This document shows positions 27,440 through 39,630 of a stretch of DNA of 64,000 nucleotides, one piece after another. Source of the DNA: Hofstenia miamia (lineage: Eukaryota > Xenacoelomorpha > Acoela); contig SCFE01000067.1 of assembly GCA_004352715.1 (NCBI GenBank), positions 662,596 through 726,595 of the forward strand, in the 5' to 3' direction. The notes beneath the pieces were generated by a model. The model was not told where the DNA came from. It did no database searches and saw nothing but the letters and a program-made list of their open reading frames with translations. The translations under genes and the position numbers were made by a program. The stretch's first letter is position 1, and each line of letters begins with the position of its first letter.

Positions 27440-28284
27440 GTAAAGGGTGTGTAAAGGTTCCATTTATTATTAAAAGAAAAAATTTTTAATATGCCTCTTC
27501 GTAAATTTATCAATTGCTTCATGTTGGAAATTTTAAAATCAGTTTTGGGTTACGACCCAAAGTACTAGAAAATCAACATAATAATGCTGCAAAAAATCAT
27601 GTTAATACGATCTTAAAAGTCAGAAAGTCAGTTATTCATAAAAATTCAATTTTCTTTTGCAAAAGGAAACGCTGCTTTATTGAAAACATATCTAAAGCCA
27701 GCGAGAAATGCTAAACAGAAAAATCCGTCGAAATATTGACAAATAATTGCGCACTTCAATCAATACACAATTGATTGGAGGAAAGCTTCGTCTGCTAGGG
27801 ATTTCGTCTTTATTAGACTAATGATTTAATCTTATTAATGGTTTCTGCTAATATTAACAAATTACGTTTTTTAATTGTAATCTACACTTCCTCTTCTGCC
27901 TCAGCAAGCTGTTAACGAGGAATCGAGTAGTAACTTCGTGCAAATTGCTATTATTTACAAAGGTTCATTGCGATATATGAAGTATATATAAATTATGAAC
28001 TATTTAATGCAAAGTAAATTATGATTATATCCAAAGTTAATTTAAAATGTTTAATACCAATCTATCAACTATATGTATCTATATAGCTAAAAGGTCTATT
28101 GAAAAAAAATGAAGTTGTATTATTGGCGGCGGGCCCATTTTGGTTAGTGGGGGGTGCAAGTTGCATTTATTGCCAGTATATTGACCAACTAAAAAAACTT
28201 TTACTGGTTAAAAAATAAAATTTAGGGCTGTTTTTCTGAAAGCTTAATTTAAAGGGGTATCTGCACCCTCTGCCCCCCCGCTGC
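27169..28284. mobile_element. Candidate hAT-type element
   Basis: The left end CAGCGGCGTAGGTAGCGGGG and the reverse complement of the right end (CAGCAGCGGGGGGGCAGAGG) form an imperfect terminal inverted repeat, each followed by GGTGCA. A second GGGGGGTGCAA motif lies just inside the right end (28150). The interior has a frame (27163-27420) containing QNKMSLLSFEKYY, reminiscent of hAT transposase N-termini, but nothing firm. A single-N join at 27406 and an (AT)n run (27407-27437) interrupt it. The 8-bp flanks (CATATGAT, TATGTATC) do not match well, so the boundaries are tentative. Confidence 0.45.
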
Positions 28285-31200
28285 TGTATGTATCATTAAC
28301 TATCACTGCGAATTGCGAAAAATTTTATGGTTTCTAATTAATTGCAATTGATTTGTTCAACTAATTAGTACACAGAAATTTTCGAATGAAATTTAGTTGG
28401 TTATACGTATTAATTGGGGAGGGGGTTGCAATGTACATGAGTTTTTCTGAGATCAAGACAAGATTAGGATATTCCAATGGGATGGGTGGAACGAAGAATT
28501 TTTAAATTAAATGGCAGAGTTGTTCAAAATGCATGAGTATAGCTGAATATGATAAAATATTCAAATTCAATAACTTGTTTTGAAGAAGAAACATAGAGTA
28601 AGTAAGCAATCCATGTATGCATTTCATATATAGGACAAAATGGAACGAGACTTCAAAATTTGTGGGATAGGATTGGACGAGTTGAATTCCAAATAATTCC
28701 CTTCCTAACACAAGCTTTCAATAAATTTCGAAAAAGTGTAATTATATTGCAAAGCGCCTCACGTTTTATAACCAGATGATAAAAATTCTGGGATGAATTA
28801 TTAAGGTTAAATCGAATATATATATATATCATAACTTAGAATAAGTACGCACCACTGCCATACAATTTTTATCAAATTGTAAGGTATTTTTGATATGCAT
28901 GGAGTACAGGTACTGCCAACCTTGAAAGTATTGACATTAGTGTGGTACATTAAAAACTTCTAATTTAACAGTGTAAATGGGTATACGTTGACTAACCTAC
29001 TCCACGATATTAATATTCATTACAATAGCGTCTCATTTAATGAAAACATAAACTTCTAATATAGCTCTATAAAAGTCAATAGAAATTGAATGATCTTAAA
29101 TAATGTAAAACTTAATAAACTCACACGGCTATTGCAATTAACTATTTGTTTAGCTCCAATTTTAATCATTTGGACGCAAATTCATCTTTTCTTACCCAAT
29201 GTATTCATTTTATACTTCATAAAAAATGCATTGTGTTGTTATGCAATGGCATAGATACAATATTTCAAGCTTACAATAGAGGAAGGAATGGTAATTCATT
29301 TTGTTGCAAAGGGTCATTGGTTAAGGAATTCAAGTCTCTTCTATTATATGAAGCTGACAACATTTCCAAAATTCATTTTTGTTCATAACAATAAAGACTT
29401 TAAATTTTATTTCCAAAGTTAATGAGAAAATTATATTCACGCTTCATTTACATTAGTCATAGACATCTAGGAAGTTAGGCCTTAGTACTTTTCAATGTAT
29501 TTTTAAATAATGAATATGTTTCAACAATTATACAAACGTTTGAAAGAACTTTTGTAATGAAATTGTTTACCGTATCGGATGAAGTTGTGTTATGGTAAGC
29601 CGCTATTGTGCCCTAAAGAGAAATAGGAGTGCACATTTTGGTTAAAAGTACTCTGCATAATAGTTCAATCATCTCCATTAGGGTTCTAGTCGCACAAGTT
29701 GTCCTTAGATTTGGTCCAATATCTTGTCCAATGAGCAGTCCAATTGTGAATTCGGACCTTTGTTCCAAGTGGCCACAGAAAAAACATTTACATGAATTTT
29801 TGAAAAGATTGCTTCAATTAGAGGCTTTAGCTATTTAAGAATTCGTTTTAATGTGTAGTATTTTAAAAATTTGATTCTCAGGGCAAATCATATGAGAACC
29901 ACAACTCTGAAGTTTATTGTGAAGGTTAAGAAAAATTTGTTAATATTGTGAAAATTATGTTAAATGTTAGTAATAAAATTTGAAAATTTAGTGAAAAATC
30001 ACCTTTATTTTTCACAAATGATTATTATTATTAGTTATACGAAACAGCTGTAATGCTAGTAGTCAATAATTAACCATACTATAAGATTTAATGTATTCAA
30101 AAATATTAAGCATATGTATTGTAGTCAAACACTAAAGATTCAATAAATACAATTGTAGATTTGATAACGTTGAAATTTTTTTATAATTAACGGGTAATGC
30201 ACATTTACAACATTGGTAGATATTCTGTGAGTTTGCTATGCATTTTTCAATAAGACATCTATAGTTTTTAAGTATAGTCGTATATTCATATTGGGATTTT
30301 AAATATTGACTTAAATATGAAGTCGTCAATTTCGCTTAGTATATACATGGTAGATAAATTCATGGAAGCAATCAATAAAATAAATTAAAAATTTACCTCA
30401 TTGCTTAAAATCTTTAACGTCAGAAGAGCAAGAGAATCGTAGCCAAGAGATTATTTTTACATTAAAATACTCTCAAAAATATTTTTGCTGAAATAAACTG
30501 CGTCATTGATGTTTCGACAATTTCTTAATTAATTTATATGCTCTTAACGCTTCGGCAGCGATGATTGGCGAAAATTTATTCGCTTTGTAGCTCGTTAGTG
30601 CCGAGCACAGCGCTACAATGTACGAAGCAATTCCTCAGAAAGCCGTTAGGCTTTGTAATCTGTCAGCAATTTGGATGGTTTTGTTTGATAAATTAAATTT
30701 TGTGCACCGATCTATTAGAAAAGCAATAGTAGAGTGTGATTGATCGATTGTACTTCAACAGCAACAATATATTTAATGAAAATACCGCAATCCTTCATCG
30801 TAATAGTTACCAAAGAAAACAGTGCGTAAAATTAAACTTCCTACCATTATATAATGCACATATGATCAAGCAAAAACTGTCCCATTCATAACCTTAAATT
30901 AAACAATCAATTTTCTTTATAAGATTGACAACAATGTTAAATATGAAAAATCAAAATTGACGTGCAGTGTTCAATTAAGTGAACGTCTGAAATGGCAAAT
31001 TTCTGTCTGCGTCAAATATATTATAGTTTTAATTTGATTAACACATTTTGCTTTCCGTTCGAAGTGAACTTCGAACTTTTTCCATTTTCTCGTTTAATCT
31101 GTGTAATTTTATATTAAAAAGGGGAAAGAAAAATATTGGATAGTTAATATTTACAGGAATGTCGTTTTGTTTTTGCACGTTTAAATACAAAGCTAAATGT

Positions 31201-31544
31201 GAAGCAGAGATGAAACTGGGTCAACACTCATAACCCGGTTACCAGTGGTTCGGATAAAAGTATGAACTATTTAAGGAAAATTTAAGAAACTGGTATCAAT
31301 CAAATGATCCAATTACAAGCATTTAAGCCAAAATATAGGCGTAAAAAGAGTTGGTTAAAGATCGGGAGAAAATGGGTGGGACACCGTTCCGGTAATGTGC
31401 AAAGGTTTTTAAAAAGGCGAGTCACTGTTCAAAATTTGTGACTCATTTCCAATTTTGTTACTCATAATACGTCCGGATGAAAACTATTGTGCTGCCAAAA
31501 GGCAAGCACTTCTTGGAGTTTCAAAAATAGTAATTATGTTATCG
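28285..31544. other. Mostly unassigned AT-rich DNA
   Basis: No gene recognised. From 28475 to 28700 there are iterated GGGATGGG, GGAACGAG and GGATTGGACGAG motifs, like the subterminal repeats of small DNA transposons; ends not defined. The rest shows no feature. Confidence 0.45.
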
Positions 31545-32080
31545 GAGTTACTGTACCAGTCAACAGACTGAACATCAGGAGATACCACGATTTGGATCTT
31601 GATCTTATCCCTTGAAGTGTGCCCACTAAGACGAGTTTAACAGTGAGAATCTTCTAGCGACTCCTGATTTGCAAAGCACTGATCTATGTTGAGTCTGATC
31701 AGCTGAACAGAACTTCATTTGAAATGGTTGCTCCTCTTTTGCTTTGGCCAACCAACACTATTAACGGTGGTAACTTAGTGAGAGCCTGGTGTAACCACGG
31801 AACACTGACATCACTGCACCATGAGACGCACTCATACTTCGTACCAGTGCGTAATCTTGCTAACGGTGTTTCCACTATCCTGCCGTCTATTTACTAAAAC
31901 TAAACAGACAGGATTCACGGCCGTCACGCCCCTATGTGCATAAATTACACAAAGCTTAAACGTGCACTGTAGATTCGGCGATCCGTACAGCAACACACCT
32001 CTAAAGCATTGGCGTTACTCAGGAACCGCCGCATGGAGGCCACTTGTTAGGATTGTTTAGGCGCACTGCCTTTGGGGTCC
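31545..32080 (+). repeat. GC-rich dispersed repeat, copy A
   Basis: One of four related segments in the window (also 36907-37428, 40385-41027, 41854-42615). It starts GAGTTACTGTACCAGTCAAC and shares with the others a GTGTTGAGTCTGATCAGC block, a CCAACCAAGGCTA-like block, and a 3' half from GAGACGCACTC to GCCTTTGGGGTCC. It lacks the middle module (GCTGGCCT...GGCCAGAGACAGAG) present in copies B and C. No open frame is conserved across all copies, so it is probably non-coding. Its end lies against the candidate element at 32085. Confidence 0.75.
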
Positions 32081-32084
32081 TAAA

Positions 32085-32671
32085 CAGAGGCGCGGTTTAG
32101 GATTTTAAAAACGGGGGCTGACACCCATTTTTTAAAGAAAAAAATGTAAAAAGAAGTTTTTTGAACAAAAGTCAGCTTACACAAAATGCAATCGTCTGTT
32201 TTTAGCAGCAAATTGATTGATAAAATCTTGAATTAAAATGAACTATTTTCAATTTTGAGTAAAAGAGATCATTTTTCTTAAGTGTTTGACAACTGGTAAC
32301 AAGGGGGGGGGCGGGGGCGGTCACTAGTCCCAAATTATATTGTAAGCTAAATTCTCAAAACATTGAATCTGAAATAAGCTTCTTGGAAATTAATCTGTTT
32401 GAATACATATATTTACTAACTCATGTGACAGAGGCATCACTAGCATTTCAAAACAGCAAAGTTCATTATTTGGTTGGATAACATCCTTATTTCTATTTTA
32501 TTACACTACATCCTTCACTTAGTATTTCGAAATTTTATAAATTGTCCATTAGAATTTCACAAAAAATATTGGTCCCATTCATTGCCCACAGCAGACTTGA
32601 GAATTTATACACTGCATGCTTAGAAGTGGGGGATGCTTCCCTCTCCTAATTCTCCCTTGGCCACGCTACTG
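32085..32671. mobile_element. Candidate hAT-type element (587 bp)
   Basis: The left end CAGAGGCGCGGTTTAGG and the reverse complement of the right end, CAGTAGCGTGGCCAAGG, agree at 11 of 17 positions, and both lead into G-rich subterminal sequence. The left end resembles the fragment at 25684. No coding capacity, so it would be non-autonomous. The flanking 8-mers do not match, perhaps because the left side lies in repeat copy A. Confidence 0.42.
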
Positions 32672-34979
32672 TGATGCAACACGATTATTTTTGTGTTTTT
32701 TCATTTCTGATGTGAAAGGTTTGTTTCCAAACTGCAATTTCCTTCTAATACTAAAATTTAGAAGTAATGGAGTTCAGCAAAATGTTGGCAATTATTCAAT
32801 CCGATAAAATTCTACAGGTGAATTCATTTATTAATCGCTAAAGAGGCGAAAGTTTACATTCTGCAGAAGCTAAATGCAAATAAATTGTTCACATTTGTTA
32901 CAAGCTAAAAGCATGCACTACATTTTACTATTTTCTTTAAACATTGGTTTAGGGAATGACTAAGGCAAGGATTTACAACTCTCATGTCATACCATACAAG
33001 ATATATATATATATATATATATNNNNNNNNNNNNNNNNNNNNNNNNNNNNNNNNNNNNNNNNNNNNNNNNNNNNNNNNNNNNNNNNNNNNNNNNNNNNNN
33101 NNNNNNNNNNNNNNNNNNNNNNNNNNNNNNNNNNNNNNNNNNNNNNNNNNNNNNNNNNNNNNNNNNNNNNNNNNNNNNNNNNNNNNNNNNNNNNNNNNNN
33201 NNNNNNNNNNNNNNNNNNNNNNNNNNNNNNNNNNNNNNNNNNNNNNNNNNNNNNNNNNNNNNNNNNNNNNNNNNNNNNNNNNNNNNNNNNNNNNNNNNNN
33301 NNNNNNNNNNNNNNNNNNNNNNNNNNNNNNNNNNNNNNNNNNNNNNNNNNNNNNNNNNNNNNNNNNNNNNNNNNNNNNNNNNNNNNNNNNNNNNNNNNNN
33401 NNNNNNNNNNNNNNNNNNNNNNNNNNNNNNNNNNNNNNNNNNNNNNNNNNNNNNNNNNNNNNNNNNNNNNNNNNNNNNNNNNNNNNNNNNNNNNNNNNNN
33501 NNNNNNNNNNNNNNNNNNNNNNNNNNNNNNNNNNNNNNNNNNNNNNNNNNNNNNNNNNNNNNNNNNNNNNNNNNNNNNNNNNNNNNNNNNNNNNNNNNNN
33601 NNNNNNNNNNNNNNNNNNNNNNNNNNNNNNNNNNNNNNNNNNNNNNNNNNNNNNNNNNNNNNNNNNNNNNNNNNNNNNNNNNNNNNNNNNNNNNNNNNNN
33701 NNNNNNNNNNNNNNNNNNNNNNNNNNNNNNNNNNNNNNNNNNNNNNNNNNNNNNNNNNNNNNNNNNNNNNNNNNNNNNNNNNNNNNNNNNNNNNNNNNNN
33801 NNNNNNNNNNNNNNNNNNNNNNNNNNNNNNNNNNNNNNNNNNNNNNNNNNNNNNNNNNNNNNNNNNNNNNNNNNNNNNNNNNNNNNNNNNNNNNNNNNNN
33901 NNNNNNNNNNNNNNNNNNNNNNNNNNNNNNNNNNNNNNNNNNNNNNNNNNNNNNNNNNNNNNNNNNNNNNNNNNNNNNNNNNNNNNNNNNNNNNNNNNNN
34001 NNNNNNNNNNNNNNNNNNNNNNTTAAGATCTTGTGTATTCATCTCAGCATCTACGAGACCACCCATTTGTTGGTGCATGCCTTCATACATATTTTGAATA
34101 ACTAGGACGTCAGGATTGTTGTTGCATATAGACTTAACTTGAGTGATGAACTCTATTGTCGACTATTGTAAAATTCCTGTTGGATTTTTTGTTTATATAA
34201 TACCCAGGCATGTTTAATAATATTTATATTTGAGTCCAAACTTTTTCTCAAGAAACATGTTTCCAGAAAAGCTGTATTTTAAACAGGGCGTCAACTTGCT
34301 GATAGATAGTAGCTGGATTGCTCAGATGAGTAATATGATTAATATGTGGTAGTTGTTACTGCAGCAATCAAAGTTTTAATTTTCTGACAATTTAAAACTT
34401 CTCTCATTATCACTAATGTAGCATAATCCAACAAAGAACAAAACTACAGAAAAGAAAATAAGATCGAATCACATATTAATATATTTCATTAATTTTTTAC
34501 TTTATTGAATTAACACAAAACCAAGTCATGCGATTTGAATTTGTAATCAATTTTGTAAAACAATTATTTGTTACTTAACTTTTTGACGAATCACATGTGG
34601 ACGATAAGGCTCCACGCCGATTTTGATACCGCCATATTAACGCAGAACTTTTTCTACGTTGGCAACACAAAACGGTGACAGGTATTTGTTTAATGATAAA
34701 TATGTTTATAAAATTTTGCTATAAATATGCAATGATGTAAAAGAAAGGATGAGAGAATACACTCATTATTACTCACTTATCTTTTGTTACCGGTTTAATT
34801 ATTTATTGAAATGCACAGCTAGGCATTTCCTGTTTGTAACAATCAACAGGCTGTTGCGAGGGATTAGAATAGTTGTTGCCTAGATCGAAGCAATACATTT
34901 AAGTTATGTATAGGTATAATGGTTTTTACTTATTGCCTAGCTGCTATCGATTGCTTGCGGAACTACATGTAGTAATAAA
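32672..34979. other. Unassigned DNA with 1,000-N gap
   Basis: Contains (AT)n at 33000-33022 and a 1,000-N gap (33023-34022). Just after the gap, minus-strand 34160-34023 is open and reads sensibly (for example VKSICNNNPDVLVIQNMYEG), so it may be the edge of a coding sequence hidden in the gap; I do not recognise it. Nothing else is supported. Confidence 0.4.
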
Positions 34980-35560
34980 TGCACATTAAGGCGAGATAGC
35001 CAACTTTAGGAGTGTTATTACCTATCTTATTTTAGATCCAAATTACTAACGGTATTAGACCCATAACGAGACCGAAAATGACCTTGTATATATTAATGTT
35101 ATTTTACATCTAGTTTTTACCATAGGTTAGGAAGCTGCTCGTGCTTGTAGATAGTTTTAACACTTTTTTAATTCGTTGCAGCTAGTATCAGTACTTAGTG
35201 ATTTTATTAATATCTTATATGTAAGGTAGGGAGCTGCTGCTTTATTTAGTAATTAGTTTTTATTTTCAGCAGTTAGTGTCACTGAACGGTTGCGTAATTA
35301 TATTGTTTAAGTTACACATTATGAGAACGAGATATTAAGTCGAATTGTGTCCTTTCTTTATTATCACATAGTTTGGGTACACATAATAAAAATAGTCTGA
35401 GAATGAGCTGAGTTGATCGATGGAACCTCACTCTACTACAGCTTGGCAGATAGCGTCTTGGTGATCAGGGACCGCTTCGGGCAGTGGGCCCATTGTTAAC
35501 TGGAGTCTCTCTCATACAGTTACCTAAATCATGGCTGTTACATGTTACTCTTAGATTTTA
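34980..35560 (+). mobile_element. LTR-like 3' end, relative of 61.1-62.1 kb
   Basis: Shares ordered blocks with the LTR-like sequence after ORF C at 61 kb: AGGCG...CCA...AGG upstream, TATTTTAGATC, GAAGCTGCTCG, AGTCGAATTGTGTC, GGTACACATAA and GAGAATGAGCTGAGTTG. A plausible LTR start is TGTTATTACC at 35013. Inside are two diverged direct repeats of a GGxAGCTGCT...AGTxTCA unit. No poly(A) signal or 3' boundary is seen, so this copy is truncated. The matching upstream bases suggest it is the 3' end of another plus-strand copy of the same retroelement. Confidence 0.65.
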
Positions 35561-36896
35561 TGGATGCTGAATATAATTTAGTAAAAATACAGAGAAACAG
35601 TGTACATGAGACAACGAAAGTTATATTAGTTGGACATTACCCCGCTTGAAAGAAACTGTAGTTCAATATCTATAAATAGTAATTGATTAATGCACATCTT
35701 TGGCCAGGGTGATGATTCTACACTAAGTGCTCTCAGCTGTTCACAAATGAGCATGGCTGGAGCATGCTAAGACCACTAGCAGGCTTCAACACACTGACTG
35801 AAGCAGATATGCCGTAAGTGGCAGCTTGCAGTAAATCAAGTTAACCTATCATTACTCCTTTTTTTTTACCTTAAAATATTAATTGCAAAATTATTATTCC
35901 TATCTCATCATTTCAGGGGGAGTTCAATAGCTAGGCGAACATTGTAAATATATGCTGTAGAATCAGCAAAAGTGTGGATATGTCCTATTAGCCCTAAGGT
36001 GAACCTCAGCTTTTATACTATTAGCTACTATTAAATAATTATTTCCTACAAACCACTCATACTAATATACTCCATTTAGGTATAGCAGCACCATGATGTC
36101 TGCCTCTGGATGACTGGATAACTCCTTATCTTCTTGACATCCACCCACCTTCTGAAGAAATGATACTATCTTTTACTGATGCTTTCACAAATTGTTATTT
36201 TCTTACTCAGTGATAGTCAAAGTAGATTTGTTCAACTCACATTTAAATAATAGATGTATAACAAAAGAATGGAAATTACGATGCAGTTTATTTTAATATA
36301 ATACATGTAGTGAACTAATGGCAAAGTCATTATCTTATCCACTTGACAAATTATATTCTTTCAATAAATTGATTCGAAAGTAGCTTGATTTTGATGAAGC
36401 ACCTTCGAGAACTACTCAATTATTTCTATTAAATACTAGAAAAATAGAAGATTGGATGACTGAAAGTTAAACTAAATTTAGCCTAGCTAGGACTTGTATG
36501 AGTCAACTATTCCTGTAAAAAATCGCAAAGGATTCGCATTAAAAGCAAGGAAAACTTGCAGGATCTTTCAAATAATCCTCTAAGGTAAAATAGAAATTCC
36601 CATCACTGGTATCAATCACATTTTTGCAAAGCACCGCAGAATTCACTTTCTCAATAACACTGCACTAACCAGGGCTCACTTCCAGTAGGGCTAACGAGAG
36701 CATATAAAAACGTTGATTATATTTACGCTTGATTCATAGCATATTATTAAAACATGCCGATTTTCGAACCTTTTATTACTTGTACCTCGGACTTGGGCAT
36801 CAAATTCTTTCACAATACTCCTGCATTTTGTTTCACTTGTGTAATCAATGTCTCTGTTTTCAAAAAGTTCCTGAAATGCAGGGTGTCTAATTTTGT
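35561..36896. other. AT-rich DNA, nothing recognised
   Basis: No coding region, RNA or repeat boundary could be supported here. Confidence 0.5.
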
Positions 36897-36906
36897 ATAC
36901 CGGAGT

Positions 36907-37140
36907 TTGTATACTTTTCTCGGATCTATTAGCAGCCAGCAGGCGCTCTCTTAGTTACCATCGTTATTAGCCTTGGTTGGTTGCTTATCAGATTCAACAC
37001 AGATCAACAGTCTTCGTACCAGGGGTCACCAGAGGTTTGTCACGATCAAACCGACCCGGTACACTTCTAGGGGTATGGTCCGGACCCGGATCGTGGTTTC
37101 ATCCATTGAGTTAGTCTGTTGAATTTTTCAGTAAACCCAC
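36907..37140 (-). repeat. Dispersed repeat, half-unit D1
   Basis: A minus-strand match to the first half of repeat copies A-C: from GTGGGTTTACTG at 37140 through AACAGACTAACTCAATGG, CCGGACCATACCCCTAGAAG and CTAAGAGAGCGCCTGCTGGC to about 36907. It is bracketed by the 10-mers ATACCGGAGT (36897-36906) and ATACCGGAAT (37141-37150), which differ at one position. It reads like a short mobile unit with a target-site duplication. Confidence 0.75.
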
Positions 37141-37150
37141 ATACCGGAAT

Positions 37151-37428
37151 GGAAACCATAAGGGCTATGCCTAAATCATTCCAGAGAATACCTCCACGCG
37201 GTGATTCATGGGTAATGCTAACACTCAATGGCCACGTCGGTGTGCGGAGTCCCAAACCTATATCAGACATTAAAACCAGTGTACAGAAGGTACCACCATA
37301 TATACTTTGTATATATGGGGCGGTAACGGTCGAGAAGCCTGTCTGTTCTAGTATTGTGGAGACAGACGGCGACAAAGTGGAAACACTATTAGCAAGACTG
37401 CTTCTGGCACCAGTTAGAGTGCCGTCTC
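37151..37428 (-). repeat. Dispersed repeat, half-unit D2
   Basis: A minus-strand match to the second half of copies A-C, from GAGACGGCACTCTAACTGG at 37428 to GCCCTTATGGTTTCC at 37151. It is bracketed by ATACCGGAAT (37141-37150) and ATACCGTAAT (37429-37438), one mismatch. In the minus-strand sense D2 precedes D1, the reverse of the order in copies A-C. A frame across D2 gives a peptide similar to one in copy C (PPYIQSI, GTFCTLVL), but copy B is out of frame, so coding is doubtful. Confidence 0.75.
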
Positions 37429-37438
37429 ATACCGTAAT

Positions 37439-38188
37439 ATCAGCTTGTAGAAAACCAGAAACTGACTCCTATCAGTTTATAAAGTAGGCCAATGATTATT
37501 TGATGATATCAATAAACATTGCTTGTGGTCTTAGTTCTTCCGTGAATATTGACAAATTTTTTCTTTTAAAAACAGACAGCTTTATCACAGAATTTACAGC
37601 ATAGATCATTTCTACGTTTTCAAATTCGTTGAGAGACTAGACAGACTGTTTTAATGAACTATCAGTAACATCATTTAAAATCCCACTTCGTCTCCGTAAG
37701 AATGGACAAAATCGTAAAAAGTTTGATAACCAATATTTTCCCTTAAACACTTGAACAATGTACTCTGCTAAAAATTTGATAGTTACAATCAAATTATTAA
37801 TTTCTGCTCTTTTACCATTCTCGAAAACGCTGTCGCATAGGTTGCCCTGATACTATATTTCACTAGTGCTGATATCTATTAATACGTAGGTATTGTAAAA
37901 CCAGCATTTATTATAATGGTTTGATGTAGACTGACTGAAAGCCTGTATGTTGCTATGACTCAGTTTACAATAGTTCAAATTAGGAATATGCAAAACATTC
38001 ATGGCGTACTAAAAGACTTAATAATGTATTACAAACTTTGAAAATTAGCAGTCTATTTTGCAATATCTAGAAAAAATTTTAAAAACTTCCAACAGAAAAG
38101 GCTATTTAGGGAAAGATCACTAAAAAATACTTTTTGTAAAAATAGAGAAAATAATATGCTTAGTCGAATTCAGCATCAGCTTGAAAAA

Positions 38189-38190
<2 letters not shown>
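37439..38190. other. AT-rich DNA, nothing recognised
   Basis: No supported feature until the (AT)n run at 38191-38222. Confidence 0.5.
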
Positions 38191-38223
<33 letters not shown>

Positions 38224-38227
38224 TTCN

Positions 38228-38884
38228 GGTTTTCCTCATCCTCACCCTTTTCTTGAGTACGATAAAAATAATAAATTATAACGTAAATGGCATTGCCTGC
38301 ACAACTAAATTCATTAATATAATTGAAGCCCTAAGAACATATAACCCTGATTATATATTTCTTCAAGAAAGAAGAATTTCGGATCTAACATCCAAAATTA
38401 AAAATTATCTAGAAAGAAAAGGTTTTTATGGCCACATTACGGAAAAAACTACCGTAAAAAAGGGAGGACTTTAACGCTTTGCAAAAATTTAGCCCAAAAC
38501 TAACTTTAAAATACAAATGTCCCTCCGCCCAAATATTTCACCAAAAACGAAATAATTTGATCGTAATCAAAATTTTCAATACAAAATATACTCGAAAAAT
38601 TAAGAAACTCCACTAATCGCCCTTATTATAAAACTATCATGTATAAAGCCACCTTGAACCGAATCATAAATCGCCTTGAATTTTACTTTTCTAGATTAAC
38701 TGAGACGCCCTTATGTAGATTATGCAAAATAGAAAATGAAAACCCCAAGCACCTGATATTTCACTGCGCAGCCAGAATAACACAAAAACCAGCAGACTTT
38801 CAAATATTTTCAGACTTACTAAGCAATAGAGTACATTATAAAAAGCATTGTCCTACCAAAGACCAGCCATCATTATTGATGTGA
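38228..38884 (+). pseudogene. LINE with RT deleted (endonuclease + C-terminus)
   Basis: After (AT)n and a single N (38227), the plus strand reads IKIINYNVNGI, then YNPDYIFLQERR: the N-terminal motifs of the APE-type endonuclease of LINEs (N-V-N-G-I and Q-E; the catalytic Glu is in LQE). A degenerate continuation through 38474-38600, after a frameshift, keeps endonuclease-like LIVIKIFNT. Then 38612-38884 gives the LINE C-terminal region with a CRLC...H...C zinc-knuckle (TPLCRLCKIENENPKHLIFHCA). The whole reverse transcriptase is absent, so this is an internally deleted copy. Clade uncertain (L1/Tx1- or RTE-like endonuclease). Confidence 0.72.
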
Positions 38885-39331
38885 CTGCTACGTTTTTTAA
38901 TTATGTATATATTATTTTAATTTACCCGTAAACTTTTTTAGATTCTTCGTTTATCCCTTTTTAACGCCTCGGTAAGTCTGTATGTATGGTTGTCTATTAA
39001 TGTATTACTTTGGTTTAGTTCTTTGTTTTGTTGTGCTTAGTTTCCTTGTTTAGTTTTCTTTCATTTTGTGTTATTTAGTTTTCATATCTTTGTTATACCT
39101 TCATGTGTGTTTTTGTCTTGTTTTGTCCTTAATATTTACTTATATTTAGGAGCCTTATCGCTGTCAACTGCTGGTTTTGTCTGTTTTGCTATATTTTCGT
39201 TTGTTGAATACACTTTATTACCCTTACATTAATATTTAATAATAGAATTGTGCGTGACTGGCAGTGCGGGGTTTTTTGCGGTACAGTGATGACAAAAGAA
39301 CTTGCACAAGCTTCTGAGTACCATTTTTGAG

Positions 39332-39366
39332 TATATATATATATATATATACATGTAGATATATAT

Positions 39367-39406
<40 letters not shown>
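39332..39406. repeat. (AT)n microsatellite
   Basis: Two AT runs (39332-39350 and 39357-39406) with a short GTAGAT interruption. Confidence 0.9.
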
Positions 39407-39408
<2 letters not shown>

Positions 39409-39512
39409 TTTATTAGTATCCCATGGTTTACTAAATTAAATGCTTTAGATAAGTCCAATGATATAATGTAAACAATATCTCCTACATCAATTACTCCACT
39501 TGTGTAATACAA
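39407..39512 (-). pseudogene. LINE reverse transcriptase scrap
   Basis: The minus strand reads DIVYIISLDLSKAFNLVNH then GILIK, matching the RT motif A block of CR1/jockey-type LINEs (LDLSKAFDxVxH). The Asp that normally follows F is replaced by Asn. The fragment stops at the (AT)n run on its 3' side, and no further RT is visible. It is too short to assign to a clade. Confidence 0.65.
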
Positions 39513-39630
39513 AAATTAATACAGTATTTGTAGACATATTTTTTCTAAGCCCAAATTTTAAAGATTTTATGTTTCATGTTTTTCGATATGTTTATGAATT
39601 TGGTCATCAAAATCACCATTTTTAAGTATA

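Noticed and set aside
30540-30660. GC-richer patch checked as a tRNA or small RNA
   Set aside because: No cloverleaf, no GGTTCRANYCC B box and no pol III terminator arrangement.
37119-37487. Frames on both strands across D2, and 42345-42627 and 40419-40757 in copies C and B
   Set aside because: The peptide similarity between D2 and copy C is broken by indels in copy B and absent in A; treated as non-coding repeat with chance frames.
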